Assembly (NCBI GenBank): GCA_040220895.1
Contig: JAVJVY010000020.1
Coordinates: 62,001 to 126,000 of the forward strand
DNA: 64,000 nucleotides
Direction: 5' to 3'
Source: UBA11591 sp040220895
GTDB lineage: Bacteria > Bacteroidota > Bacteroidia > Flavobacteriales_E > Vicingaceae
Both the position numbers and the translations under genes were made by a program. This document shows, one piece after another, positions 45,065-54,031 of the stretch; the first letter of the stretch is position 1, and the number at the start of each line of letters is the position of its first letter. The notes under the pieces are model-generated. The model ran no database searches, had not been told where the DNA came from, and worked only from the letters and a program-made list of their open reading frames with translations.

Positions 45065-45715
45065 ATGACTTGTGAGCATTGCACTGCAGCAGAAGATCTA
45101 TTCAGCGACAAGGAAGCCAAAAAAAGTCTTAAGCGCTACTATCGAAAAGGAGCGCGCAAAACGAGCAAAACCTTAATCTCACTTATAAAGACCAGTATTG
45201 AAGGTGAAAAAAGCATTCTCGATATCGGCAGTGGAATTGGAGCAGTTAACCTGGAACTGCTTGAGTCCGGTTTGGCATCAGCCACCCAGGTGGACGCATC
45301 TAAACCTTACCTGGACATGGCCAGTGAACTTGCTGAAAAGAAAGGGCTAAGGGATCGGATAAATCAACTTCATGGAGACTTCATGGATAAAACCGGCGAA
45401 CTTTCACCGCATGACATTGTGATCCTGGATAAAGTTATTTGTTGCTATCCCCATATGTCTGAATTGATCACGGCGGCTTCTTCCAAGACCAATTCCATGC
45501 TGGCACTGGTATATCCCCGTGCCAATTTCATCGGCAAAATCATGATTGGATTGGCCAACACCATATTCTGGTTTAAGAAAAGTGCCTTCCGAACTTACAT
45601 GCATTCAAATAAAAAAGTGGTTGAAGTTCTGAATAATCAAGGTTTGATTTTGGTTCAGGCAGCATCTGTATACCCTTGGAATATAGAGGTTTATAAAAGA
45701 ACGGGGGCTGCCTGA
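45065..45715 (+). CDS. SAM-dependent methyltransferase
   Basis: 216 residues. N-terminal MTCEHCTAAEDLF with a CxxC pair, then motif I ILDIGSGIGAVNLELL, a post-I acidic residue in QVDASKPYL, and motif IV region HDIVILDKVICCYPHM with adjacent Cys. Class I Rossmann methyltransferase; the overall pattern with CC-Y-P-H resembles the BchM-like/ MPPM-related small-molecule O-methyltransferases, but the substrate is not assigned. In a two-gene unit with the PLP enzyme. Confidence 0.88.
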   Translation: MTCEHCTAAEDLFSDKEAKKSLKRYYRKGARKTSKTLISLIKTSIEGEKSILDIGSGIGAVNLELLESGLASATQVDASKPYLDMASELAEKKGLRDRINQLHGDFMDKTGELSPHDIVILDKVICCYPHMSELITAASSKTNSMLALVYPRANFIGKIMIGLANTIFWFKKSAFRTYMHSNKKVVEVLNNQGLILVQAASVYPWNIEVYKRTGAA

Positions 45716-45805
45716 TAACGCATTTCACGGAGGGGACGGGTTAAAATCTCAATTACACTTTTCAAGGCATTTGACTGAATTCACAATTAAGCTCAATAGC
45801 ATCCG

Positions 45806-45813
45806 TATATTTG
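45806..45813 (+). promoter_or_regulatory. -7 promoter element of the GNAT gene
   Basis: TATATTTG, exact TAnnTTTG, ends nine bases before the ATG at 45823. The RNA would start within a few bases of the ATG. Confidence 0.5.
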
Positions 45814-45822
45814 TTGCACATC

Positions 45823-46332
45823 ATGTTCATTAAACACGAGATAAGACCGGCCACAGAGTCTGACATGCCTCAGATCTGTGATATCTATAATCACTACATC
45901 AGAAATACCGTCGTTACGTTTGATTTGTCGGAAAGGGATAAAGAATCATTCGCACAGGAAATGACGACACTTTCAAAGGAGTTCCCCCTCTTGGTGGCTA
46001 CTCAGGGAGAAACTGTTTTGGGATACGCATACGCCAATAAATGGAAGAACCGCAAGGCATACGATCAAGCCGTAGAATCCTCCATTTACATGGATCCCGA
46101 ATTCACATCAAAAGGAATTGGGTATCACTTGTATCTGAGCCTCATTAATCACTTAAGAAAGAAAGAGGTGCATTCAATGATTGCCGGAATTTCGCTACCC
46201 AACGTTACCAGTGTAAGACTCCATGAAAAACTGGGCTTTCACAAAGTGGCTCATTTCAGGGAGGTAGGAAGGAAATTTGATAAATGGATTGACGTTGGTT
46301 ATTGGGAGTTAATTTTACCAGCCAAAAAATAA
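45823..46332 (+). CDS. GNAT N-acetyltransferase, phosphinothricin-acetyltransferase-like
   Basis: About 170 residues starting MFIKHEIRPATESDMPQIC; a TTG four codons earlier is an alternative but overlaps the promoter. GNAT landmarks: IYNHYIRNTVVTFD, GYAYANKWKNRKAYD, ESSIYMDPEFTSKGIGYHLY (acetyl-CoA loop) and LHEKLGFHKVAHFREVGRKFDKWIDVGYWEL in pieces. This matches the PAT/MnaT subgroup, which acetylates phosphinothricin or methionine analogues. Cytoplasmic. Bestrophin follows after eight bases. Confidence 0.92.
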   Translation: MFIKHEIRPATESDMPQICDIYNHYIRNTVVTFDLSERDKESFAQEMTTLSKEFPLLVATQGETVLGYAYANKWKNRKAYDQAVESSIYMDPEFTSKGIGYHLYLSLINHLRKKEVHSMIAGISLPNVTSVRLHEKLGFHKVAHFREVGRKFDKWIDVGYWELILPAKK

Positions 46333-46340
46333 GTTCGGTC

Positions 46341-47291
46341 ATGCTCTATCATTTTTCGAATAACATCTTTAAGCAAACGGCAGGTATTGTCTGGTATAAT
46401 TTTAAATCCATCTTTATTTTTATAATTCTCGGCAATGTGGCATATTTATGTGACCAGATCTTAGGCATGCACATGGTGGCCATACCCGTCATACCTGTCA
46501 CCATTTTAGGAGGTGGTCTTGCCATATTTCTTGCCATTAGAAACAATGCGGCCTATGACCGTTGGTGGGAAGCCAGAAAAATATGGGGGCAGATCGTCAA
46601 TACGAGTCGACATTTTGGTAGTCAGGTAATGGCATATCTTACCATGAGGCATGCCGGCCCGGATTTAAACGAGACAAGACTTGCTGAACTTCAGAAGCGT
46701 ATGATCAATCGCCACATCGCCTGGATAAACGCCCTTAGACTAAGTCTTAGAATGAAAGACAACTGGGAAGAGATTAAAAAATACCTCACCCCAGAGGAGT
46801 ACGCAAAGTTGCTGAGTGCCCCGAACAAGGCCACACAAATAAATCATTTTCAGGCGCTTGACTTGACCCATGCCTTAAACCTGGGTGCCATAGAAGACTT
46901 TCGACACTTGGGGATGATGACCTCTATAAAAGATTTTTATGATCAGCAGGGCAAATGTGAACGGATAAAGAAGACGGTGTTTCCATTTTACTATACCTAC
47001 TTTACAGGTGTTTTCCTCTGGATGTTCATCATCCTTCTGCCATTTACCCTTGTTGGACACATGAACTACCTGAGCGTTCCGCTGAGCGTAGCAATATCCT
47101 TTGCATTCTACATCCTTGATAAAACAGGTAACATCACCGAGGAACCTTTTGAAAATCGGGCTTCTGATATTCCAATGACTTCCTTGTGTCGTACCATAGA
47201 GGTTGATATGCTACATCAGTTAGGTGAAGAAAAATTACCTGAGCCAATTGCCAGAGAATACACCAAATTTGGTGCAGAATTCCTGCGATAA
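46341..47291 (+). CDS. Bestrophin family anion channel
   Basis: The ATG at 46341 gives MLYHFSNNIFKQTAGIVWYNF; an earlier start would overlap the GNAT gene. 316 residues with membrane helices (SIFIFIILGNVAYLC, IPVIPVTILGGGLAIFLAI), then the RWWEARKIWGQIVNTSRHFG motif that is conserved in bacterial bestrophins, and a late FLWMFIILLPFTLVGH helix. Bacterial members form pentameric inner-membrane ion channels. Eight bases after the GNAT stop, so probably cotranscribed. Confidence 0.93.
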   Translation: MLYHFSNNIFKQTAGIVWYNFKSIFIFIILGNVAYLCDQILGMHMVAIPVIPVTILGGGLAIFLAIRNNAAYDRWWEARKIWGQIVNTSRHFGSQVMAYLTMRHAGPDLNETRLAELQKRMINRHIAWINALRLSLRMKDNWEEIKKYLTPEEYAKLLSAPNKATQINHFQALDLTHALNLGAIEDFRHLGMMTSIKDFYDQQGKCERIKKTVFPFYYTYFTGVFLWMFIILLPFTLVGHMNYLSVPLSVAISFAFYILDKTGNITEEPFENRASDIPMTSLCRTIEVDMLHQLGEEKLPEPIAREYTKFGAEFLR

Positions 47292-47598
47292 AGAGCGTTG
47301 CTAAGAGGAGCAGCGTAATCCTCCTGAAAATAGCACCAAATTTAAATTCGAATGATACTTTGCGCATATTCCTGACATTACCATTATTGTTGGTTTGATC
47401 ACGGCCACTCATATCATTAACACCTGCAATAGGGTTGTGGTCCACTTTTCGTCGAGCACAACATAAGTCGGGTCGAGATTGATTCTCACATAATAACTGT
47501 TTAGTGAAATGGCTGACATGAAAAACCTAACTTCGCGCCGCCAATGAAAAAATCCGGCCCTTGCCGGCAAAAGTTATTCATAGGAAGAAATACTGTAC
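47292..47598. other. Intergenic region before typA, no confident gene
   Basis: No convincing gene is seen here. The minus strand holds a 36-codon frame (47409-47519, MSAISLNSYYVRINLDPTYV) that is preceded by TAGGTTTT. In another frame it continues with a stretch ending RKVSFEFKFGAIFRRI, which resembles the last strand of an outer-membrane protein. A short hairpin, CCGGC (47554-47558) with GCCGG (47563-47567), lies 32 bases upstream of typA; read on the minus strand it is followed by ATTTTTT. See findings. Confidence 0.4.
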
Positions 47599-49368
47599 AT
47601 GCAACACATTCGCAACGTAGCCATAATAGCACACGTCGACCACGGAAAGACAACCCTTGTCGACAAGATCATCCACAGCTGTCAGGCAATTGACGCCAGA
47701 AAAGATCACGGAGAACTCATTCTAGATAATAACGACCTCGAAAGAGAACGTGGCATCACGATTCTTTCGAAAAACGTATCAGTCAGGTATAAAGATGTCA
47801 AGATCAACATCATAGATACCCCTGGTCACGCCGACTTTGGAGGTGAAGTAGAACGAGTGTTAAAAATGGCCGATGGAGTTCTTTTATTGGTTGACGCATT
47901 TGAAGGACCTATGCCACAAACGCGTTTTGTATTGAGCAAGGCCATAGAGCTCGGTCTGAAGCCCATAGTTGTCATCAACAAGGTCGACAAGGATAATTGC
48001 CGGCCCGATGAGACACACGAATCTGTATTTGATTTAATGTATAGCCTGGATGCTACTGAAGAGCAACTCGATTTCAGAACCATCTATGGTTCCTCGAAAT
48101 TCGGTTGGATGTCGCATGACTGGAAAGAGCAAACCGATAACATTTTTCCCCTTTTGGATACCATCGTAGAAGTTATACCGGAAGCACCGGTCATTCTTGG
48201 CAGCACGCAGTTTCAAGTGACCAGTCTGGATTATTCAAGTTTTGTGGGCCGTATAGCCATTGGACGGGTTTATCGCGGCATACTTGAAACTGGTAAAGAT
48301 TACACACTGTGTGCAAAAAATGAAAGCAAAAAGGTAAGAATCAAGGAATTACAGGTGTTTGAAGGGCTTGGGAAAAAAGTGGTTGACCGAGTCGAATGCG
48401 GAGATATTTGCGCTATTGTTGGTCTCGAAAACTTTGACATTGGAGACACGATTGCTGATCTCGAGAATCCGGAAGTACTGACGCGGATCGAAGTAGACCA
48501 GCCAACCATGAGCATGCTCTTTACAATCAACAATTCACCGTTTTTTGGAAAGGAAGGGAAATTCGTGACCTCGAGGCATTTGAGGGACCGTCTTATGAAA
48601 GAAACTGAGAAAAACCTGGCTTTGAAGGTAGAACTGACTGATTCTGAAGATAAATTCGACGTTTACGGCAGGGGTATCCTGCATCTGAGCGTATTGATCG
48701 AAACCATGAGGCGGGAAGGCTATGAACTGCAGGTTGGGATGCCAAGAGTCATTATCAGAGAGATCGACGGGGTTAAATGCGAACCATTTGAAACCCTGGT
48801 CGTTGATGTGCCCGAAGATTTTTCAGGCAAGGTAATAGAGCTGGTAACCCAGCGAAAAGGTGATTTAATGATCATGGAACCCAAAGGCGATTTGCAACAT
48901 TTGGAATTCAACATTCCTTCAAGAGGTATTATTGGATTGCGGAACAACATTTTGACGGCAACTTCTGGGAAGGCTATTATGACCCATAGATTCCGTGAAT
49001 ATTCACCAGTGATCGCCGATATTCCACCGCGATTGAAAGGAGCACTTGTTTCTATTGAGCAAGGTCCATCTACCAGCTTTGCACTAAATAAACTGCAAGA
49101 CAGGGGTCGATTTTTTGTAGATCCGGGTGATGTGATCTATAAAGGACAGGTCATTGGCGAAAATTCGCGCGATAACGATTTGGGCGTAAACCTGATCAAA
49201 GGAAAACAACTGACAAACATGCGAAAGTCAGGAACCGATGATGCCATGAAGATCGCACCAAAGATCCAGTTTTCATTGGAAGAAGCCATGGAATACATTC
49301 GAGACGATGAGTACCTGGAGGTCACCCCAGGAAATCTACGAATGCGGAAAATCAAATTTGTTCCTTAA
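47599..49368 (+). CDS. typA: Translational GTPase TypA/BipA
   Basis: 589 residues with the GTPase G motifs: AIIAHVDHGKTTLVDKI (G1), ERERGITILSKNVSV (switch, G2), IDTPGHADFGGEVERV (G3), VVINKVDKDNCRPDE (G4). These are followed by elongation-factor-like domains and the BipA-specific C-terminus (GLRNNILTATSGKAIMTHRF, NLRMRKIKFVP). It binds 70S ribosomes and helps ribosome assembly at low temperature or under stress. Full-length, monocistronic. Confidence 0.97.
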   Translation: MQHIRNVAIIAHVDHGKTTLVDKIIHSCQAIDARKDHGELILDNNDLERERGITILSKNVSVRYKDVKINIIDTPGHADFGGEVERVLKMADGVLLLVDAFEGPMPQTRFVLSKAIELGLKPIVVINKVDKDNCRPDETHESVFDLMYSLDATEEQLDFRTIYGSSKFGWMSHDWKEQTDNIFPLLDTIVEVIPEAPVILGSTQFQVTSLDYSSFVGRIAIGRVYRGILETGKDYTLCAKNESKKVRIKELQVFEGLGKKVVDRVECGDICAIVGLENFDIGDTIADLENPEVLTRIEVDQPTMSMLFTINNSPFFGKEGKFVTSRHLRDRLMKETEKNLALKVELTDSEDKFDVYGRGILHLSVLIETMRREGYELQVGMPRVIIREIDGVKCEPFETLVVDVPEDFSGKVIELVTQRKGDLMIMEPKGDLQHLEFNIPSRGIIGLRNNILTATSGKAIMTHRFREYSPVIADIPPRLKGALVSIEQGPSTSFALNKLQDRGRFFVDPGDVIYKGQVIGENSRDNDLGVNLIKGKQLTNMRKSGTDDAMKIAPKIQFSLEEAMEYIRDDEYLEVTPGNLRMRKIKFVP

Positions 49369-49492
49369 AACCCTATATTTTATAGCTACGGTCGGTTGGA
49401 TTCATATTGAAACTGATGGCCGGAATATAGATTTCTTAAAAGACATATGAATCTATTAAAAGGCCTTATAATGAGAAACATGGATTCTTCAA

Positions 49493-49804
49493 CTATGCTG
49501 TCAAGGCATTTTCATCAATAATTCTGGCCAGTTGATCAGCTGGAACTACGCCTGACTGCCGCCATTTGGCCTCACCATTTTGAAAAAGTATTAAGGTAGG
49601 CACACCCATGATTCGGTATTGTTGCGATATAGCAGGATTTCGATCGACATCGATCTTAACAATTTTTACCTTCTCTCCAATCCTGTTTTTTAAATCCTGA
49701 AGAATAGGAGCCATCATTTTACATGGTCCGCACCATTCGGCTGAAAAATCAACCAGAACAGGCACATTGTCATTTATAATACTGGAAAAGCTTGTTGCAG
49801 ACAT
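49493..49804 (-). CDS. trxA: Thioredoxin
   Basis: The start chosen is ATG at 49802-49804 (MSATSFSSIINDNVPVLVDF); an upstream TTG would add six residues. 103 residues with the active-site WCGPCK, the cis-Pro in MGVPTLILFQNG, and the usual length. It is a cytoplasmic disulfide reductase supplying MsrA and others. A -7 element lies 15 bases upstream on the same strand. Divergent from a small membrane protein gene 92 bases away. Confidence 0.96.
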   Translation of the reverse strand: MSATSFSSIINDNVPVLVDFSAEWCGPCKMMAPILQDLKNRIGEKVKIVKIDVDRNPAISQQYRIMGVPTLILFQNGEAKWRQSGVVPADQLARIIDENALTA

Positions 49805-49819
49805 TTGATTTGTTTTTAA

Positions 49820-49827
49820 CAAAATTA
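49820..49827 (-). promoter_or_regulatory. -7 promoter element of trxA
   Basis: On the minus strand this is TAATTTTG, an exact TAnnTTTG match, ending 15 bases before the trxA ATG, giving a very short leader. Confidence 0.45.
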
Positions 49828-49896
49828 AGTCCGTTCCTCAAGATGGATTGTAACCAGCGTTACATTTCATACTTTTTGATTGATCATATTTGCAAG

Positions 49897-50121
49897 ATGA
49901 AGGGAAATTCGTCCTTGTTCCTTTTTGGAGTGTTGTCTATCGCTATGGCCCTGGCGCCATTTAGGCCTGAGCCGCACTTATGGGGCAAGATTCAATGGAT
50001 TGCGGGTGGTGCCGTGGGTATGACTTTCACAGATTGGTTCGATGTGGTCGTCCATGCAGGCCCCATTTCGATCTTTCTGTTCACTATTGGCATGAAGTTG
50101 GGGAGAAAACGCATGCCTTAA
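49897..50121 (+). CDS. Small membrane protein, unknown
   Basis: The ATG at 49897 (MKGNSSLFLFGVLSIAMALAPF) is preferred over a longer frame that overlaps the thioredoxin start region. 74 residues with two hydrophobic segments (SLFLFGVLSIAMALA and ISIFLFTIGMKLG) around EPHLWGKIQWIAGGAVGM. No family recognised. A 7-of-8 -7 element (CATATTTG) ends four bases before the ATG. The composition and size fit the small DUF378-like or RND-associated membrane proteins, but this is only a resemblance. Confidence 0.6.
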   Translation: MKGNSSLFLFGVLSIAMALAPFRPEPHLWGKIQWIAGGAVGMTFTDWFDVVVHAGPISIFLFTIGMKLGRKRMP

Positions 50122-50136
50122 GTTCCGTTTCGCTTT

Positions 50137-50469
50137 TCAAGAGGCGCAATTCACACAATAAGGGGATTGCGGCATGAATAAAAGCCGCGGAAAGGGAATT
50201 TCACTGCCACATCGCGCGCACATTCCAAAATCCTTTTCATCAATCTTTCCGACCAAGTATTCAAGGGCGGTTAATTTCTCCTCTGATTTTCGCAATGCCG
50301 CTTCCAATACACTTTTGTTATTGATTGCATCCATTCGTGATAGCCTACCTATGGCATTTTCCGGCGCAATGGGCCCTGCAGCTTGCTTGTATTCTTTGAT
50401 CTGATCGATCGTTTTCACGATTTCGTCATGAATCTGATTCAGCAATTGTTTGCGCTCGGAATTATTCAT
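50137..50469 (-). CDS. TraR/DksA-type C4 zinc finger protein
   Basis: 110 residues: an N-terminal coiled helix pair (KQLLNQIHDEIVKTIDQIKEY, VLEAALRKSEEKLTALEYLVGK) and a C-terminal zinc ribbon (MCARCGSEIPFPRLLFMPQSPYCVNCAS in pieces) with CxxC twice. DksA homologues bind the RNA polymerase secondary channel; the acidic DxxDxA tip motif is not evident here, so it may have lost or changed that action. It is the last gene of a tight operon with RimK, RimB-like and AstE-like genes (one-base gap). Confidence 0.88.
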   Translation of the reverse strand: MNNSERKQLLNQIHDEIVKTIDQIKEYKQAAGPIAPENAIGRLSRMDAINNKSVLEAALRKSEEKLTALEYLVGKIDEKDFGMCARCGSEIPFPRLLFMPQSPYCVNCAS

Positions 50470-50470
50470 T

Positions 50471-51415
50471 TCATGCCGGGATTCCGACGTGCATCAACGC
50501 ATCACCACGATTAATGACGGGTTTGTTATTAATGGCCAACACGTATCCGTAATTAGGCGCTTTGACAGGCAGTTCGTACTCGCCGAATGGCCCTGTAATC
50601 AACCCGATGGTCGATCCTTTTTTAACTTCTTCGCCTATGCGGGCAAAAGAGTGATACAAGCCCGATGATTTACTCCTGATCCAACTTGATTCGGTGATAA
50701 GCACATTATGAAATTTAGGTGCTGGTGCTTCGGCGACCATACCCAAATGCTTCATTACGCGCAAAGTGCCATTCACCCCACCATCGATGGCATTCTTTCT
50801 CAACCTAAGTGATTCTCCACCTTCATATATTAAAAAAGGTTTGCCCAATTTCTCTGCCTCAAACCTGAGTGATGAAGTTCTCAAGGGGGAATTGATGGTA
50901 AATCGAGCTGAAAAGGCGGTGGCTAATTCCAAATTACTTGAATTTGAGATGATCGTTCTGATTTGAGGAATATTATTGATTCGAGCTCCACCGGTATGAA
51001 AATCTATTCCAACATCAATCTGTGGCAAAATAATCTCTCGTAAATAATATGCAATCTGACTGGCAAGAGAACCGTGCCTTGAACCGGGAAAGGATCGGTT
51101 AATGTCTTTTCCACCGGGAACCTGCCTTGTTGATTGAATGAATCCGTAGATATTGACAATGGGAATACAGATCGTTGAACCCACCAGGGGCTTATTAAAG
51201 GCATTAACCAAGATTCTTCTGACAATTTCTACGCCATTTATTTCGTCACCATGCAAGCCACCCATTAATAGAAGGGTAGGACCTTCAACTTCTGAACGCG
51301 ACACAATGACTGGAATTTCTATGGTTGTTCGGGTAGGTAACTTTGCTACGCTAATGTTTATCTGGGCCGATTCCCCAGGTTTAACAACAGTGCCGTCTAT
51401 TTCGATGTTTTTCAT
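50471..51415 (-). CDS. Succinylglutamate desuccinylase/aspartoacylase (AstE) family zinc hydrolase
   Basis: 314 residues with zinc motif GGLHGDEINGVEIVRR near residue 55 (His, Glu), IDFHTGGARINNIP (third ligand His) and the catalytic-base region FLIYEGGESLRLRKNA. The C-terminal beta domain (SWIRSKSSGLYHSFARIGEEVKKG, GFxxGPFGEYELPVKA) is typical. It sits between RimK (11 bases upstream) and the DksA-type gene (one base downstream). By context it could remove glutamates from a RimK-modified protein, or process a related metabolite. This is a second AstE-type gene in the window, distinct from 17420-18655. Confidence 0.9.
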   Translation of the reverse strand: MKNIEIDGTVVKPGESAQINISVAKLPTRTTIEIPVIVSRSEVEGPTLLLMGGLHGDEINGVEIVRRILVNAFNKPLVGSTICIPIVNIYGFIQSTRQVPGGKDINRSFPGSRHGSLASQIAYYLREIILPQIDVGIDFHTGGARINNIPQIRTIISNSSNLELATAFSARFTINSPLRTSSLRFEAEKLGKPFLIYEGGESLRLRKNAIDGGVNGTLRVMKHLGMVAEAPAPKFHNVLITESSWIRSKSSGLYHSFARIGEEVKKGSTIGLITGPFGEYELPVKAPNYGYVLAINNKPVINRGDALMHVGIPA

Positions 51416-51426
51416 CTGTTCACTTG

Positions 51427-52323
51427 TTATGCATCAACTTTTGTTCGGCGCTTGTTAATACTGCTTTCGATGTAATCAACAATAATTCCGGCAATATCTT
51501 CCCCCGTGGCCCTTTCAATACCTTCAAGACCGGGAGACGAATTAACTTCAAGCACCAAGGGACCTCTTTTGGATTGCAGCATGTCGACTCCCGCTATTTT
51601 CAATCCCATGGCCTCTGCCGCTTTAAGGGCCGCGGATTTCTCGGCACGAGACAATTTAACCGGGACCGAAGATCCTCCGCGATGTAAATTTGATCTGAAT
51701 TCACCGTCCAGCGCCTGGCGCTTCATAGCGCCAACTACCTTTCCGTCTACCACAAATGCGCGTAGATCGGCCCCTTCTGATTCCTCGATAAACTCCTGAA
51801 GTATGACCCGTGCCTTCAACCCTCCGAATGCTTCAATGACCGATTTTGCGGCGTTATTTGACTCGGCCAATATGACGCCCAGCCCTTGGGTTCCTTCAAG
51901 AAGCTTTATCACAACGGGCGCATCACCAATGTGGTGCAGGGTGTTATTTGATTCTTTCGAAAAATTAGTAAAAGCTGTTTTTGGCATGTCCAGTCCATGC
52001 CTTGAAAGAATTTGCAGACTTCTTAATTTATCTCTTGACCTTGTGATTGCGAGTGAACTCACAGCAGAAAAAACCTTCATCATCTCAAATTGACGAACCA
52101 CCGCCGTGCCGTAATAAGTCACTGACGCGCCAATTCTGGGAATGATGGCGTCAATATCTACCAGGTCTTCTCCTTCATAGAAAATATGTGGTTTCTTGTG
52201 GATGACAATGTCACACTTCAAATGGTCGATCACAACAGCCTCATGACCCCGCTTTGTGACAGCCTCGACAAGACGCCTGGTGGAATACAAATCCTTATTT
52301 CTCGAGAGTACGGCTATTTTCAT
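51427..52323 (-). CDS. rimK: RimK-type ATP-grasp ligase
   Basis: 298 residues starting MKIAVLSRNKDLYSTRRLVEA, with ATP-grasp landmarks: KLLEGTQGLGVILAES, VILQEFIEESEGADLRAFVVDG and VLEVNSSPGLEGIERATG at the C-terminus. RimK adds glutamates to the C-terminus of ribosomal protein S6. Overlaps the RimB-like gene by four bases. Whether the substrate here is S6 is not shown by sequence; orthology and the RimB-like partner support it. Confidence 0.93.
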   Translation of the reverse strand: MKIAVLSRNKDLYSTRRLVEAVTKRGHEAVVIDHLKCDIVIHKKPHIFYEGEDLVDIDAIIPRIGASVTYYGTAVVRQFEMMKVFSAVSSLAITRSRDKLRSLQILSRHGLDMPKTAFTNFSKESNNTLHHIGDAPVVIKLLEGTQGLGVILAESNNAAKSVIEAFGGLKARVILQEFIEESEGADLRAFVVDGKVVGAMKRQALDGEFRSNLHRGGSSVPVKLSRAEKSAALKAAEAMGLKIAGVDMLQSKRGPLVLEVNSSPGLEGIERATGEDIAGIIVDYIESSINKRRTKVDA

Positions 52324-52763
52324 TGGTTTATTTTTTCTTTATGAGAAAGATTTTTTTTTACCGGATCTACTATAAATCTGGAACGCAATACATTCCGACC
52401 CAGTAATACCGGGTATTTCATTTTTGAACGATCTGCCAACGAAAAACTCGTTTCGATCCTTTGCCCGAAAAGCACAATGGTGGTTGAGATAGTGTAACGC
52501 TCTTCCACATGACCGCTGGAGCTTTTAACTCGTTTTACCTTAAAGTCCTTACAGCGAACCGGAGACTTTTCCTCGCCGTTAGAAAAAGGAAGCTGGAAGG
52601 AGATCTCTTTCTTTCCATCTACCATATATTCAACGATATTCGCTGAATATATGGCCGATCCGTAAGCACCGGTATCAACTTTGACCGGAACATCTGTCAA
52701 GCCAAACTCGGGGAAATCAATTATGTCTGCACGTCCGATTATTCGTTTTTCTACTGTTGCCAT
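52320..52763 (-). CDS. RimB-like retropepsin-fold protease (ATP-dependent zinc protease family)
   Basis: 148 residues from MATVEKRIIGRADIIDF (a start five codons upstream is possible). The motif VPVKVDTGAYGSAIYS contains the aspartyl-protease-like DTG triad, and PVLLGRNVLRSRFIVDP is the family's second landmark. Annotated families label these as ATP-dependent zinc proteases, although the fold is retropepsin-like. RimB proteins modulate RimK activity in Pseudomonas. First gene of the RimB-RimK-AstE-DksA operon. Confidence 0.9.
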   Translation of the reverse strand: MATVEKRIIGRADIIDFPEFGLTDVPVKVDTGAYGSAIYSANIVEYMVDGKKEISFQLPFSNGEEKSPVRCKDFKVKRVKSSSGHVEERYTISTTIVLFGQRIETSFSLADRSKMKYPVLLGRNVLRSRFIVDPVKKNLSHKEKINQ

Positions 52764-52898
52764 AGAACCAGTATTCAACTTTGTGTAAATAGGGCAGTAA
52801 ACATACGAAACACGCTATTATCCTGTTGCCTCATTGATATATTTAAAAAAATAAAAAAAGTGAAACATAAGGCGCTTACTTTTACGCCGCTGAATACC

Positions 52899-54029
52899 AT
52901 GAAAAACCTTGTCATTATGATATCCATATTATTGGGAAGTACGCTTGTATTCGCCCTTTCAGCGCTTTTAGTTTTTTTGGCATACGCCCCCCAGTTTGGT
53001 GCATCACCCAATGAAGCCGCAAGAAGCAACTACGCTGAATTCGAGTTTTTTGATGGAACTAAGTTCTTTAATGCTGTGCCTACCGAAATGGACATGCAGT
53101 TGTCTGAAATTCCCAAGATGATGTATGAGTTTTGGTTTGTGAAAGGAAACAAGGTCCCACCGGCATTGCTACCTCAAAAAAACTTCACGACTGCCGACCT
53201 TGCCCTACACAACGATTCCAATCTATACTACCGGTGGTTTGGCCACTCAGCTATTTATATGGAAATTGATGGTAAACGGCTGTTACTTGACCCCATGCTT
53301 GGTCCTGCGGCGGCACCCCATCCCTTGCTGGGCCCTAATCGCTTTAACAAGGACTTACCTATCAGGCCCGAAGATCTTCCCGAGATCGACGCCGTTATTT
53401 TTTCTCACGATCATTATGACCACCTGGATCATCCGACCATTGTAAAGATCAAAGACAAGGTCGGGCATTTCTATGTTCCCCTGGGATTGGGCTCGCATTT
53501 GGAAAAGTGGGGGGTTGTAAAAGAAAAAATCACCGAATTGAAGTGGTGGGACGAAATGGATTTCGATGGCATACGTCTTGCCTGTACCCCTGCAAGGCAC
53601 TTTTCCGGACGTTCCATGACCGACCGCAACAAGACACTTTGGGCCTCTTGGGTGATTCAGGGCAAGCATCATAAGGTCTTTTTTAGCGGAGATGGTGGCT
53701 ATTGGCATGGCTTTAAAGACATCGGCGATAAATACGGGCCCTTTGACTTGAGCTTTATGGAATGCGGTGCTTACAATGTCCGTTGGCACGCCATCCATAT
53801 GTATCCCGAAGAATCTGCGCAAGCAGGAGTGGACCTTCAATCAAGGCGCATGATGCCCATTCACTGGGGCGGCTTTAATTTATCGCTTCACAACTGGGAC
53901 GATTCGCCAAAACGCGTCGGCGTCAAGGCCAAAGAACTCGGCTTGACCCTGGTCACGCCCATCATTGGCGAAGAAGTGATTATTCCGGCTTATGTGCCAA
54001 ATGAGCAATGGTGGGATGGAGTTCATTAG
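52899..54029 (+). CDS. MBL-fold hydrolase, NAPE-PLD/UlaG-like, membrane anchored
   Basis: The ATG at 52899 gives MKNLVIMISILLGSTLVFALSALLVFLAYAP, a long N-terminal membrane helix. 377 residues with GHSAIYMEIDGKRLLLDPM, the full zinc motif FSHDHYDHLDHPT, then ACTPARHFSGRS, FSGDGGYWHGF and MPIHWGGFNLS. These match the N-acyl-phosphatidylethanolamine phospholipase D-like group. Probably acts on a lipid phosphodiester at the membrane. Followed convergently, three bases later, by the S24 repressor. Confidence 0.92.
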   Translation: MKNLVIMISILLGSTLVFALSALLVFLAYAPQFGASPNEAARSNYAEFEFFDGTKFFNAVPTEMDMQLSEIPKMMYEFWFVKGNKVPPALLPQKNFTTADLALHNDSNLYYRWFGHSAIYMEIDGKRLLLDPMLGPAAAPHPLLGPNRFNKDLPIRPEDLPEIDAVIFSHDHYDHLDHPTIVKIKDKVGHFYVPLGLGSHLEKWGVVKEKITELKWWDEMDFDGIRLACTPARHFSGRSMTDRNKTLWASWVIQGKHHKVFFSGDGGYWHGFKDIGDKYGPFDLSFMECGAYNVRWHAIHMYPEESAQAGVDLQSRRMMPIHWGGFNLSLHNWDDSPKRVGVKAKELGLTLVTPIIGEEVIIPAYVPNEQWWDGVH

Positions 54030-54031
54030 TC

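Noticed and set aside
47134..47445. 103-residue minus-strand frame at the bestrophin 3' end
   Set aside because: More than half is antisense to bestrophin; only its upstream part is mentioned as a possible remnant.
47554..47567. Riboswitch or typA leader structure
   Set aside because: Only a 5-bp hairpin is visible; no known riboswitch motif.
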